64,000 nucleotides of DNA from AWTP1-13 sp033764875 (GTDB lineage: Bacteria > Pseudomonadota > Alphaproteobacteria > Rhizobiales > Hyphomicrobiaceae). The stretch spans positions 1 through 64,000 of the forward strand of contig JANRIO010000110.1 in the NCBI GenBank assembly GCA_033764875.1, in the 5' to 3' direction. The stretch's first letter is position 1. The number at the start of each line of letters is the position of its first letter. Under the pieces are notes generated by a model. That model had not been told where the DNA came from, did not search any database, and was given only the letters and a program-made list of their open reading frames with translations. The position numbers and the translations under genes were made by a program. Of the stretch, positions 34,722-43,525 are shown one piece after another.

Positions 34722-35105
34722 ATGCCACCTGCTGACGAGGCGGGGCGTCTGGGTTGCCAGTTCTGCCTCAGCATCGTTGCGCCCGATGGACTGCAGGGTA
34801 TTGCGCCTGGCCTGTTGGAACGTCGGCTCGCGCTCAGGCCCTATACCTCTGGCTACAACGGCAAGGTCATCCTGAAGGCGACCGACGCGGCACCGTTCAC
34901 GTGGAGCATGGATGCAACCGACGCCGTCATCCAGTTTGCGTCCGGCTTCTTCCCCGGACATGAGGATGCGGCGGCGACCCTGTTGCGCTCCCTGTCGGAG
35001 GTTCTGAAGGCGGCGCGGTTCGCGCATCAGATCCTGCTCGACGACCGCCAGGGCAACCTGCACTTGAAGATCGAGTACGGCTGGCCGCCCGACGCCGCGG
35101 CTTGA
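34722..35105 (+). CDS. Small conserved-looking protein of unknown function
   Basis: 127 residues, unrecognised. It has GAGGTG at good spacing before the ATG, balanced composition and an alternating hydrophobic pattern (KVILKATDAAPFTWSMD, LLRSLSEVLKAARFAHQILLDD) that suggests a small alpha/beta protein. No signal peptide or membrane segment is seen. The next gene converges on it. Confidence 0.55.
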   Translation: MPPADEAGRLGCQFCLSIVAPDGLQGIAPGLLERRLALRPYTSGYNGKVILKATDAAPFTWSMDATDAVIQFASGFFPGHEDAAATLLRSLSEVLKAARFAHQILLDDRQGNLHLKIEYGWPPDAAA

Positions 35106-35162
35106 CCGGGCGCCCCTTCCCAGCCGCGTTCGGCGCCGGCTCGTGCCCATGCACCGCGCAGC

Positions 35163-35618
35163 TCAGAACAGACCGTCGAAGCCCGTGCAATTTGTCTGTG
35201 TGCAGCCGAGCCAGCGCGTTTTGGTGATGTCACGCGGAACGTCGTCGGCCTTCTTGATCCAGGTGCAGCGGACGAACCAGCATGCCGCCATGAGGCAGTC
35301 GTCGATGGTGCAGTCGCCGCCGAGGTTGTCCAGTCGGAACGTGCACTCGACAAACTCGCAGTCGACGAAGGTGCACCCTCGGAACGATGTGCCACTGAAG
35401 CGACAGGCCTCGAAGCGCGTGCCGATCACGGCGGCGCAGTTGAACAGGCCCCAATAGATCTCGGTGCTGGTGAAAATGCACGACTGCATCACGCCGTCGA
35501 AGCTGAGCCCCTCCAGCTCGAGGGCATCGAACGCCGTGCGCCGAATGACGATGTCCCGCCACTCGGCGAGGTCTTGTGGCGGGTGATCCTCGTCGAAACG
35601 CTCGTCCTCGATCAGCAT
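35163..35618 (-). CDS. Pentapeptide-repeat protein with a Cys/Phe ladder
   Basis: 151 residues from ATG 35618, which has a G/A-rich ribosome-binding site; the frame is open for 76 further codons upstream but that part is Arg/Ala-rich and less convincing. The centre reads consecutive five-residue units FEACR, FSGTS, FRGCT, FVDCE, FVECT, FRLDN, a right-handed quadrilateral beta-helix with Phe on the inner face. Several units have Cys at the fourth position, stacking as a column. Function of such proteins is generally unknown; some mimic DNA or bind ligands. Confidence 0.6.
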   Translation of the reverse strand: MLIEDERFDEDHPPQDLAEWRDIVIRRTAFDALELEGLSFDGVMQSCIFTSTEIYWGLFNCAAVIGTRFEACRFSGTSFRGCTFVDCEFVECTFRLDNLGGDCTIDDCLMAACWFVRCTWIKKADDVPRDITKTRWLGCTQTNCTGFDGLF

Positions 35619-35842
35619 GCCACAGGATCCCCTCCCCCCAACATCAGAGCAAGCCTGCGCGGATGCTGTCTCGCCATGGCCCGCCCACATCGCGGTTGCG
35701 CTGCATGGCCACAGCGCGATCGTGCACAGAAGAATGATTGAATGTGACGCCGCGGCGGCACCCTTGCGTGTCCTGTTCCGCCGGGCACATCGCACGCCGC
35801 GTCGGCACGCCGGCCGCGCCGCGACGACCTCGGACGCGAGCC

Positions 35843-36544
35843 TCACCCCGAAGCCTGGCCCGGCATGGACCGCGCGGCGGCCTCGGCCTCGGCGCGGCGC
35901 TTGTCCTTGACGCGATCCATGGCGGCCTGCACGCGGGCCAGAACGGCGGGCGGCGCCGTCTCCGGCCGGCCGGACTGGAACGGCGGCTCAGGCGCATATT
36001 CGAGGCCGAGCTGCACCGCCTGCGCCACCTCGGCGCCCGCCACCTCCGCCAACACGGTCAACGCGAAGTCGATGCCCGCCGTGACGCCCCCGCCGGTGAT
36101 GACGTTGCCGTCGCGCACGACACGCCCCGCGTCGGGGATCGCGCCGTAGAGCGGCAGCAGCTCCCGCCAGCCCCAGTGGCACGCCGCCCGCCTGCCCTTG
36201 AGCAGCCCGGCCGCGCCCAGGATCAGCGAGCCCGTGCATACCGATGTGACGTAGGTCGCGGTGCCGGCCAGGCGTCTGAACTCGGCCATGAACGCGGCGT
36301 CGTTGGCGGCCTGCGTGGTACCGAGGCCGCCGGGAACGCAGATCAGGTCGCAGGCCTCGATGTCGGCCATGCGCACGGTGTCGGCGAAGGCGAGGCCGTC
36401 GCCGCGGATGGTGCCGCCGGCGAGGCTCGCAACCGTCGTGACGCTCTGGGGAATGCGGCTGAGGAACTGGTGCGGTCCCGTGAAATCGAGATGCGTCAGG
36501 TCCGGGAACAGCGTGAAGACGGTATGGAATGGACGGGTCGTCAT
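35843..36544 (-). CDS. DJ-1/PfpI-family protein (isonitrile hydratase-like)
   Basis: 233 residues. The nucleophile elbow SVCTGSLILGAAGLLKG has the Cys-Thr-Gly-Ser of isonitrile hydratases, and VPGGLGT and HWGWRELLPLYGA are also typical. The ATG at 36544 follows CAGGAG; a longer frame to 36748 would overlap the divergent regulator. It is transcribed away from the GlxA-type gene at 36643, so the 98 bases between probably hold both promoters. Confidence 0.85.
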   Translation of the reverse strand: MTTRPFHTVFTLFPDLTHLDFTGPHQFLSRIPQSVTTVASLAGGTIRGDGLAFADTVRMADIEACDLICVPGGLGTTQAANDAAFMAEFRRLAGTATYVTSVCTGSLILGAAGLLKGRRAACHWGWRELLPLYGAIPDAGRVVRDGNVITGGGVTAGIDFALTVLAEVAGAEVAQAVQLGLEYAPEPPFQSGRPETAPPAVLARVQAAMDRVKDKRRAEAEAAARSMPGQASG

Positions 36545-36642
36545 GGGGGCTCCTGTGGGCGTCAGGGTTCGGCATGTCGATGGCCGGACGGTGCGACAAG
36601 CCGGCCTTGACGGAAAGGACATATTTCCCTCATTTTGCGCCA

Positions 36643-37599
36643 ATGCCGCGCACCGTCGCCTTCCTGATCTTCGACGGCTTCCAGCTGCTCGACGCCGCCG
36701 GGCCGCTGTCGGCCTTCGAGATGCCGGTCCGCGGCCTCGCGACGGCACCCTATCGCTTGCGTGTGATCGCGCCGCAGGCCGGCCCGGTGCGCAGCTCGTC
36801 AGGCGCCGCGCTGACGGCCGAGGCGATGGCCGACCTCGACGGCATCGACACGCTGATCGTGGCGGGCGGAGAAGGCACGCGCGATGCGGCCGTGACGCCC
36901 GAGCTGATCGCCTACGTAAAGCGGCAATCGACCCGGGTCCGGCGCCTGTGCAGCGTCTGCTCGGGGGCCTACCTGCTGGCCGCGGCGGGGCAGTTGTCCG
37001 GCAGGCGCGCGACCACGCACTGGCGCCGCTCGGCGCATTTCGCGCGCACGTTTCCCGACGTGCGGCTCGAGCCCGATCGTATTTTCGTCCGCGACGGCAA
37101 CATCTGGACGTCGGGCGGCGTCACCGCCGGCATCGACCTCGCCCTGGCGCTGATCGGCGACGACCTGGGCGAGGATGTCGCCAAGCGTGTCGCCCGGGTG
37201 CTGGTCGTCTACCACCGCCGGCCCGGCGGCCAGTCGCAGTTCTCGGCCTTGGCCGAGCTCGACCCCGGCGGCGGCCGCTTCAACGCGCTGTTGGCGTGGG
37301 CGCGCGAGAACGTGGCCGAGCCGCTGACCGTCGACGTGCTGGCCGAGCGCTGCAGCATGAGCGCCCGCACCTTCGCGCGCCAGTTCCGCCGCGAGGTGGG
37401 CGTGACGCCGGCCAAGAGCATCGAGCGGCTGCGTCTCGACGTGGCCCGCGCCCTGGTCGAGGAGGGCGAGGCGCCGATCGAGGCGATCGCCGACGAGGCC
37501 GGCTTTCGCGATCCAGAGCGCATGCGCCGCGCCTTCATCCGCGCCTTCGGCCAGCCGCCGCAGGCCCTGCGCCGTGCCGCAAGGGCGTCGGCCGATTGA
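36643..37599 (+). CDS. GlxA-type regulator: DJ-1/PfpI domain plus AraC HTH
   Basis: 318 residues. Residues 1-170 are a DJ-1/PfpI-like domain (FLIFDGFQLLDAAGPL; SVCSGAYLLAAAGQL, with Cys-Ser-Gly in place of the Cys-Thr-Gly of the neighbour). The C-terminal 100 residues are an AraC HTH_18 pair (LAERCSMSARTFARQF; IADEAGFRDPERMRRAF). Such proteins sense a small metabolite with the DJ-1 domain. Divergence from a homologous isonitrile hydratase-like gene suggests it regulates that gene. Confidence 0.88.
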   Translation: MPRTVAFLIFDGFQLLDAAGPLSAFEMPVRGLATAPYRLRVIAPQAGPVRSSSGAALTAEAMADLDGIDTLIVAGGEGTRDAAVTPELIAYVKRQSTRVRRLCSVCSGAYLLAAAGQLSGRRATTHWRRSAHFARTFPDVRLEPDRIFVRDGNIWTSGGVTAGIDLALALIGDDLGEDVAKRVARVLVVYHRRPGGQSQFSALAELDPGGGRFNALLAWARENVAEPLTVDVLAERCSMSARTFARQFRREVGVTPAKSIERLRLDVARALVEEGEAPIEAIADEAGFRDPERMRRAFIRAFGQPPQALRRAARASAD

Positions 37600-37787
37600 C
37601 GCCCTTGGCCGCAGCGTCGGCTTTGGGCCACTTGCGGTCGCGACCAACCTGCCCGGATGAGAGACCGTTGCGGCCCCGAAGTGGGACAAAGTGGACTGCA
37701 ATAGCGGTTGGGGACCGCAGACGCTATGAGGCGGTACGCGCACATGCGTTTGCCCCGAAGACCTCACTCGGCTAGCCTGCCAACAAC

Positions 37788-38342
37788 ATGCCTTACCACC
37801 TCTTCGACACGGCATTTGGGTCCTGCGCCATCGCCTGGAGCGACGCGGGATTGGTGCGCGTGCAACTGCCCGAGCCCACGCGCGCGGACACCGAGGAACG
37901 GATACGACGTGTCGGCGCCGAACCCTCGGCGATGCCGCTGCCAGCATGTGCCTCGGACGCCGTGAGCGCCCTGCAAATGCACCTCGCCGGCAAGGCCGTT
38001 GCGCTCGAGACGCTGCGTCTCGACGAGACCATCGTGTCGACGTTCAACGCGGCGGTCTATCGTGCGCTCCGGGCCGTACCGCGAGGCACGACATTGACCT
38101 ACGGCGATCTCGCAAAGCGGGTGGGGCAGCCAGGGGCGGCTCGCGCGGTCGGCGCGGCCATGGGCAGCAACCCGTGGCCCGTTATTGTTCCTTGCCATCG
38201 TGTGCTTGCGCGCGGCGCGAGGATCGGCGGGTTCTCCGCGCCCGGCGGAGCGGCAACGAAGGAGCGACTGCTGGCGCTCGAAGGCGTCGTGGTCGGCGAT
38301 CCATTGCTGCCTGGTCTGCTCGAGCCAAGTCGCCCTCGATGA
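37788..38342 (+). CDS. ogt: Methylated-DNA--protein-cysteine methyltransferase
   Basis: 184 residues of the Ogt/AGT suicide DNA repair family. The active site PCHRV is at Cys136, preceded by the recognition helix region GDLAKRVGQPGAARAVGAAMGSNP (here in adjoining segments) and followed by GGFSAPGG. It removes alkyl groups from O6 of guanine. Its stop overlaps the ATG of the next gene (ATGA), forming a two-gene DNA-repair unit. Confidence 0.9.
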   Translation: MPYHLFDTAFGSCAIAWSDAGLVRVQLPEPTRADTEERIRRVGAEPSAMPLPACASDAVSALQMHLAGKAVALETLRLDETIVSTFNAAVYRALRAVPRGTTLTYGDLAKRVGQPGAARAVGAAMGSNPWPVIVPCHRVLARGARIGGFSAPGGAATKERLLALEGVVVGDPLLPGLLEPSRPR

Positions 38343-39559
38343 GGCGCCGACGGCAACTCGACTCGCTCTCGCTCGGCGAGGCGCGGCGCATCGCCATCGC
38401 CGCGCAGGGCGCGGACCGTGGTGCTGCTCGCGACGTCGCCACACGGGCCGACGTGCGCCGGCTCATCAACAGGCTCGGTGTTCTGCAGATCGATTCGGTC
38501 AATGTGCTCGCCCGCGCGCACACACTGCCCATCTACGCGCGGCTCGGCGTCTATGATCGCGCTGATCTCGACACCCTTGCCTATGGGGGAAAGCGGCGCA
38601 GTCTGTTCGAGTATTGGGGGCACGCGGCCTCGCTGATGCCGGTCGAGATGCAGCCGCTGTTCCGCTGGCGCATGCAGGACGCTCGGGCCGGCCGGAACAT
38701 CTACACCGGGCTCGCCCGCTTCGCCGAGGCCAACAAGACGCTCATTCGCGATCTCAAACGCGAGATCGCGCAGCGTGGCCCGAGTGCGGTCGGAGATTTC
38801 GCCTCGCACGCAAATCGCGAGGTGGGATGGTGGGGCTGGTCGGATGCGAAGTGCGCACTCGAATGGCTGTTCTGGACGGGGCAGCTCACGACGGCGACCC
38901 GGCGCGCCACCTTCGAGCGCATCTACGACCTTCCTGAACGCGTGCTGCCCGATCACATTCTGGCAGCGCCGACGCCGAGCGAGGCAAACGCCAAGCGCGC
39001 GTTGATCGCGCATTCCGCGCGTGCCCTCGGCATCGGAACAGAGGTGTGCCTTCGCGACTACTACCGTCTCGATGCGGCTGCAACGAAGCGGGCCATTCGC
39101 GATCTGGTCGAGGCCGGCACGCTGCGCGCGGTGACGGTCGAGGGTTGGGAAAAGCCGGCCTTTGTGCACGCTGAAGCACGCTTGCCAAAGACGGTCGCGG
39201 CGCGCGCGCTCCTCGGCCCCTTCGATCCGCTCGTCTGGCATCGCGACCGCGCGGAGAGGTTGTTCGGCGCGCGCATTCGCATCGAGCTCTACACGCCGAA
39301 GCACAAGCGGACCCACGGATACTACGTGCTGCCGTTTCTACTCGGCGATCGCGTCGTCGGCCGCGTCGATCTCAAGGCCGACCGCGATGCGGAGACCTTG
39401 CAGGTTCTGTCGGCGCATTGCGAGCCAGGCATTGCGGCCGAGGCATGGGTCGAAGCGCTTGCCGATGAGGTCCGACTGATGGCGCGCTGGCTCGGATTGC
39501 CGCGCCTCGAGACGGGCCGCACGGGGGATGCCGCAGCGGCCCTGCAGCGGGTCTTGTGA
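38339..39559 (+). CDS. YcaQ/AlkX-type winged-helix DNA glycosylase-family protein
   Basis: 406 residues of the HTH_42 (winged-helix) family to which E. coli YcaQ, a DNA interstrand-crosslink glycosylase, belongs. Recognisable segments are RLGVLQIDSVNVLARAH near the start, FEYWGHAASLMPVEMQPLFRWR in pieces, and the LLGPFDPLVWHRDRAERLFGF-like block near residue 300, containing the conserved PFDP and WxRxR. It is translationally coupled to ogt, and both act on alkylation damage. Confidence 0.85.
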   Translation: MRRRRQLDSLSLGEARRIAIAAQGADRGAARDVATRADVRRLINRLGVLQIDSVNVLARAHTLPIYARLGVYDRADLDTLAYGGKRRSLFEYWGHAASLMPVEMQPLFRWRMQDARAGRNIYTGLARFAEANKTLIRDLKREIAQRGPSAVGDFASHANREVGWWGWSDAKCALEWLFWTGQLTTATRRATFERIYDLPERVLPDHILAAPTPSEANAKRALIAHSARALGIGTEVCLRDYYRLDAAATKRAIRDLVEAGTLRAVTVEGWEKPAFVHAEARLPKTVAARALLGPFDPLVWHRDRAERLFGARIRIELYTPKHKRTHGYYVLPFLLGDRVVGRVDLKADRDAETLQVLSAHCEPGIAAEAWVEALADEVRLMARWLGLPRLETGRTGDAAAALQRVL

Positions 39560-39607
39560 CGCGGCGGCGGTTGGTGGTTGCTGCAGATGCCCCCACCCGC
39601 ACACGCC

Positions 39608-39650
39608 GAGGCGCGGCGCCCCCCCCCGCGCGGGGAAAGGGCGCCGCCTC
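39608..39650. terminator. Hairpin between convergent genes
   Basis: Arm 39608-39621 pairs with 39639-39650 (12 pairs, two-base bulge). It separates the YcaQ-like gene from the oppositely oriented Mo-hydroxylase gene, so it can serve both. No T-run follows on either strand. Confidence 0.4.
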
Positions 39651-39652
39651 GA

Positions 39653-41953
39653 TCACATCCTCGCCGTGCCCTTGGCGCGGGCCTCGTCGAGCGCCTTGAG
39701 CACCTTGGGCGGCGACATCGGCAGCTCGAGCATGCGCAGGCCGGTGGCGTTGGCGATGGCGTTGGCGACGGCTGCCATCGGCGGGCAGATCGGCGTCTCG
39801 CCGACGCCGCGCACGCCATAGGGGTGGCTCGGGTTCGGCACCTCGACGATCACGGTGTCGATCATCGGCAGGTCGGAGGCGACCGGCACGCGGTAGTCGA
39901 GGAAGCCCGCGTTCTGCAGCCGCCCGTCGGGGCCGTAGATGTACTCCTCGTTGAGCGCCCAGCCGATGCCCTGCGCCACGCCGCCCTGGTACTGGCCCTC
40001 GACGTAGCTCGGGTGGATCGCCCGGCCCGCGTCCTGCACCGCCGTGTAGCGTATCACCGTCGCCTTGCCGGTCTCGGGATCGACCTCGACGTCGCACAGG
40101 TGCGTGGCAAAGCTCGGCGCCGCCCCGTGCGCGTTGATGCGGGCGTAGCCGACGATGGGGCCGCCTGTCTTGCCGGCCATGGCCGCAACCTCGGCCAGCG
40201 TCATCGGCGTGTGCTTGCCGGCGTTGGGGCCGGCGGGGCGCACCTTGCCGTCGACGTACTCGACCGCCTCGACGGGAAGCTCCCACAGCTTGGCGGCGCG
40301 CTTGCAGGCCTCGCGCTTGACCTCGCGCGCGGCCTCGACCGTCGCCATGCCGCTCGAGAACGTGGAGCGGCTGCCGCCGGTGAGGAAGTTGTAGCCGAGC
40401 TGGCCGGTGTCGCCGATCTGCACCCGGATCTTCTCCAGCGGCACGGCGAGCTCCTCGCCGGCCATCATGCACAGCGAGGCGCGCAAGCCCCCGATGTCGG
40501 GCGTGCCGGCGGTCAGCGACAGCGTGCCGTCCTCGTTCAGCGACAGCGACACGCTGGTCTCGCCGCCGATGTTGAACCAGAAGCCGGCGGCGACGCCGCG
40601 GCCCTGGTTCGGCCCGAGAGGCGTGCGCCAATGCGCGTGCGCCTGGGCCGCCTCCAGCGTCTCGACGAAGCCGACGGGGCCGAACTTCGGTCCGTAGGCC
40701 GCGCGCGTGCCCTGCTTGGCCGCGTTCTTCAGGCGCAGCGCGATCGGATCCATGCCGACCTTCTGGGCGAGCTCGTCCACCACGCTCTCGACCGCGAACT
40801 CCGCGATCGGCCCGCCCGGCGCCCGGTAGGCTGCGACCTTGGGCCGGTTGGAGACGACGTCGTAGCCGACCAGCTTGACGTTGGCGATGTCGTAGGGCGC
40901 GAAGGCGCACATGGCGGCCGGCTGCACCGGCGAGCCCTGGAAGGCGCCGGCCTGGAACAGCAGCTGCGCTTCCGCAGCCGTCATGGTGCCGTCCTTCTTG
41001 ATGCCCATCTTCACCTTGATGTAGGCGCCCGAGGTGGGGCCGGAGGCCTTCAGCACCTCCTCGCGCGTCATCACCATCTTCACCGGCCGGCCCGACTTGC
41101 GTGCCAGCGCCAGCGCCACGGGCTCGAGATAGACCACCGTCTTGCCGCCGAAGCCGCCGCCGATCTCGGCCGCCGTGACGCGGATCTTGGACACGTCCCA
41201 GCCGAGCAGCCGCGCGCAATGCGCGCGCACGATCCAGTGGCCCTGGGTGGAGACCCACAGCTCGGCCTGGCCGTCTTCCGATACCGTCGCACTGCAGGCA
41301 TGCGGCTCGATGTAGCCCTGGTGCACGGGCTTGGTGTCGAACTCGCGCTCGATGACGATGTCGGCCGCGGCGAACCCGGCCGCCACGTCGCCCAGCCCCA
41401 GCTCGATGCGCTTGGCGATGTTGGAGGGCTTGGTCGGCGCCGGTGTCATGCCTTGCGTGATCATGTCGTCGTGCAGCAGCGGCGCGTCGGGCTTCATCGC
41501 CTCGCGCACGTCGATCACGTGCGGCAGCACCTCGTAGTCGACCTTGATCAGCTTGAGGGCCTGCTTGGCGACGGAGGCGCTGGTCGCCGCCACGGCCGCC
41601 ACCGGATGGCCCTCGAACAGCACCTTCTCGCGCGCCATGACGTTGCGCACCACGTCGCGGTAGTTGATCATCATCTCGCCGGCCGGCACGAACTCGGACG
41701 GCTGGTCGCGGAAGTCGGCGGCCGTCACCACGGCCTTGACGCCGGCGAGCTGCTCGGCCGCCGAGGTGTCGATGCTCTTGATCCGCGCGTGCGGATGCGG
41801 GCTGCGCAAGACCCGACCCGTGAGCTGCCCCGGCAGCGACAGGTCGGCGCCGAAGCGTGCCCGCCCCGTCACCTTGTCGACGCCGTCGGGCCGCACCGGC
41901 CGGGTGCCGACGTAGGTGTACTCCGTTGCGGGGTCCTTGACCTTTTCCTGCAT
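39653..41953 (-). CDS. Second molybdenum hydroxylase, large (Mo-cofactor) subunit
   Basis: 766 residues, full length and in one chain, unlike the split enzyme at 16783-19499. Hammerhead domain with GTRPVRPDGVDKVTGRARFG near the start, cofactor motifs GGGFGGKTVVYLEP, AYRAPGGP, GTPDIGG, GSRSTFSSGM and the catalytic Glu in GVGETPICPP. The AYRAPGGP motif lacks the Cys-Ser-like CoxL signature, so CO dehydrogenase is excluded; relatives oxidise purines, aldehydes, nicotinate or 4-hydroxybenzoyl-CoA. It is the last gene of a medium-small-large unit. Confidence 0.9.
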   Translation of the reverse strand: MQEKVKDPATEYTYVGTRPVRPDGVDKVTGRARFGADLSLPGQLTGRVLRSPHPHARIKSIDTSAAEQLAGVKAVVTAADFRDQPSEFVPAGEMMINYRDVVRNVMAREKVLFEGHPVAAVAATSASVAKQALKLIKVDYEVLPHVIDVREAMKPDAPLLHDDMITQGMTPAPTKPSNIAKRIELGLGDVAAGFAAADIVIEREFDTKPVHQGYIEPHACSATVSEDGQAELWVSTQGHWIVRAHCARLLGWDVSKIRVTAAEIGGGFGGKTVVYLEPVALALARKSGRPVKMVMTREEVLKASGPTSGAYIKVKMGIKKDGTMTAAEAQLLFQAGAFQGSPVQPAAMCAFAPYDIANVKLVGYDVVSNRPKVAAYRAPGGPIAEFAVESVVDELAQKVGMDPIALRLKNAAKQGTRAAYGPKFGPVGFVETLEAAQAHAHWRTPLGPNQGRGVAAGFWFNIGGETSVSLSLNEDGTLSLTAGTPDIGGLRASLCMMAGEELAVPLEKIRVQIGDTGQLGYNFLTGGSRSTFSSGMATVEAAREVKREACKRAAKLWELPVEAVEYVDGKVRPAGPNAGKHTPMTLAEVAAMAGKTGGPIVGYARINAHGAAPSFATHLCDVEVDPETGKATVIRYTAVQDAGRAIHPSYVEGQYQGGVAQGIGWALNEEYIYGPDGRLQNAGFLDYRVPVASDLPMIDTVIVEVPNPSHPYGVRGVGETPICPPMAAVANAIANATGLRMLELPMSPPKVLKALDEARAKGTARM

Positions 41954-41956
41954 GGC

Positions 41957-42433
41957 TCAGGCTCCTCTCATCTCGGCAGCCGCATCCATCACGGCGCGAA
42001 TGATCTTGTCGTAGCCCGTACAGCGGCACAGGTTGCCGGCGAGCCAGTAGCGCACTTCGGTTTCCGTGGGGTTCGGGTTCTTGTCGAGCAGCGCCTTGGC
42101 CGCCACCAGAAAGCCCGGCGTGCAGATGCCGCACTGGAGAGCCGCGTGCGACAGGAACTTCTGCTGCAGGGGATGCAGCGTCTCGCCCACCGCCATGCCC
42201 TCGATGGTGGCGATCGACTTGCCGCCCGCCTCCACGCCCAGCATCAGGCAGGAGCAGACGAGGCGGCCGTCGACCGTGACCGAGCAGGCGCCGCAGTCGC
42301 CCGTGGAGCAGCCTTCCTTGGTGCCCGTGAGGCCGAGCTGGTTGCGCAGCACGTCGAGCAGCGTCTCGTCCGTCTCGCACAGGAACTCGACCGCGTCGCC
42401 GTTGACCGTCGCCGATACGTGATGCTTGCTCAT
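41957..42433 (-). CDS. Second molybdenum hydroxylase, 2Fe-2S (small) subunit
   Basis: 158 residues with both cluster domains: CSTGDCGAC with CSCLML in the plant-type domain and CGICTPG ... CRCTG in the helical domain. GGAGGG precedes ATG 42433, which overlaps the FAD-subunit stop. The stop is three bases before the large-subunit start. Confidence 0.92.
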   Translation of the reverse strand: MSKHHVSATVNGDAVEFLCETDETLLDVLRNQLGLTGTKEGCSTGDCGACSVTVDGRLVCSCLMLGVEAGGKSIATIEGMAVGETLHPLQQKFLSHAALQCGICTPGFLVAAKALLDKNPNPTETEVRYWLAGNLCRCTGYDKIIRAVMDAAAEMRGA

Positions 42434-43296
42434 GCCGTCTTTCCCTCCGCCCGCTCGAGTGCGATCTGGGCGACGCGCCGGGCGAGGACGCCTGCCACCT
42501 TGATGCGGAACTCCTTGGTGCCGCGCTTGTCGTCGATCGGCCGGCAGGCGGCGCTCGCGGCGGCCGCGAGCGTCTCCAGCACGGCGGCGTCGATGCGTTT
42601 GCCGACCAGGATGCCGCTTGCCTCCGTCACCAGCAGCGGACGCTCGGCCACGGCGCCCAGTGCCACCCGCGCGGCGGTGCAGGTGCCGTCGGGGCCAAGC
42701 GTCAGGGAGACGCCGCAGCCGACCACGGCGATATCCATCTCCGTACGCGGAATGAAGCGCAGGTAGGCGTCGCCCGAGCGCGCCGGCCGGGCCGGCAGCA
42801 GGAAGGCGATGACGATCTCGTCGCGGCCGAGCGAGAGCTTGCGCGGTCCCACCATGACGTCCTCGACCGGCACCTCGCGGCGCCCCTTCGGCCCCGCCAC
42901 CAGCGCCTTGGCGCCGGCCGCAATCAGGGCCGGCACGCTGTCGGCGGCCGGCGAGCCGTTGCACAGGTTGCCGCCCATGGTGGCCCGGCCCTGCACCTGG
43001 GTGGAGCCGATCAGGTTCGCGGCCTCGACGATGCCTGGCCACACGGCCTTGAGCCTGGGATGCTCCTTCAGCTCCGCGCCCGTGACCGCCGCGCCGACCC
43101 GGAAGCCGCCGGCCTCCTCGGCGATCTGGCGAATCTCGGCGATTCCCTTGATGTCGACCAGAACACCCGGCTCGACCACGTCCGTTCGCATCTGCACAAG
43201 AAGATCCGTGCCGCCCGCCATAACGCGTCCAGCAGAACCGGCGGCACTCAACAGGGCGACCGCCTGCTCGACGGTCGCCGGCGCTTCGTAGCGCAT
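42430..43296 (-). CDS. Second molybdenum hydroxylase, FAD-binding (medium) subunit
   Basis: 288 residues. Flavin motifs MAGGTDLLVQM and ATMGGNLCNGSPAADS are both canonical. AGGTGAGGAG lies directly before ATG 43296; a GTG three codons upstream is less likely. It is the first gene of its unit and is divergent from the TRAP transporter, so uptake and oxidation of the same compound may be linked. Confidence 0.9.
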   Translation of the reverse strand: MRYEAPATVEQAVALLSAAGSAGRVMAGGTDLLVQMRTDVVEPGVLVDIKGIAEIRQIAEEAGGFRVGAAVTGAELKEHPRLKAVWPGIVEAANLIGSTQVQGRATMGGNLCNGSPAADSVPALIAAGAKALVAGPKGRREVPVEDVMVGPRKLSLGRDEIVIAFLLPARPARSGDAYLRFIPRTEMDIAVVGCGVSLTLGPDGTCTAARVALGAVAERPLLVTEASGILVGKRIDAAVLETLAAAASAACRPIDDKRGTKEFRIKVAGVLARRVAQIALERAEGKTA

Positions 43297-43383
43297 TCTC
43301 CTCACCTCATGTCTGGGTCGTCGTGTGGGCCTCTATGCTTAAGGATGGCACAGCCGGGCGCCGACCGCCAATGCCGCCCAACA

Positions 43384-43400
43384 AAGTTTTGATCACAAAC
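43384..43400. promoter_or_regulatory. Candidate operator in a divergent intergenic region
   Basis: The region 43297-43525 must drive both the Mo-hydroxylase unit and the TRAP genes. It contains an AT-rich island with TGATCA (43390-43395) flanked by TT and AA runs, a partly symmetric site of the sort bound by GntR/FNR-type regulators. The match is weak. Confidence 0.2.
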
Positions 43401-43525
43401 CAACGCCTGGGATAGAACCGAGGGAGAGGCGCGACCATGGGCGGGGTATGCCCCGGCCGAAGTTGCCCTACAGTGCCCGCCATCAGAACAAGCCCGGCCA
43501 CAGGCCGCAGGGAGGGAGACATCAC

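Noticed and set aside
39578..42766. Thousand-codon plus-strand frame opposite the second Mo-hydroxylase
   Set aside because: Same type of antisense shadow. The minus strand encodes three well-conserved subunits.
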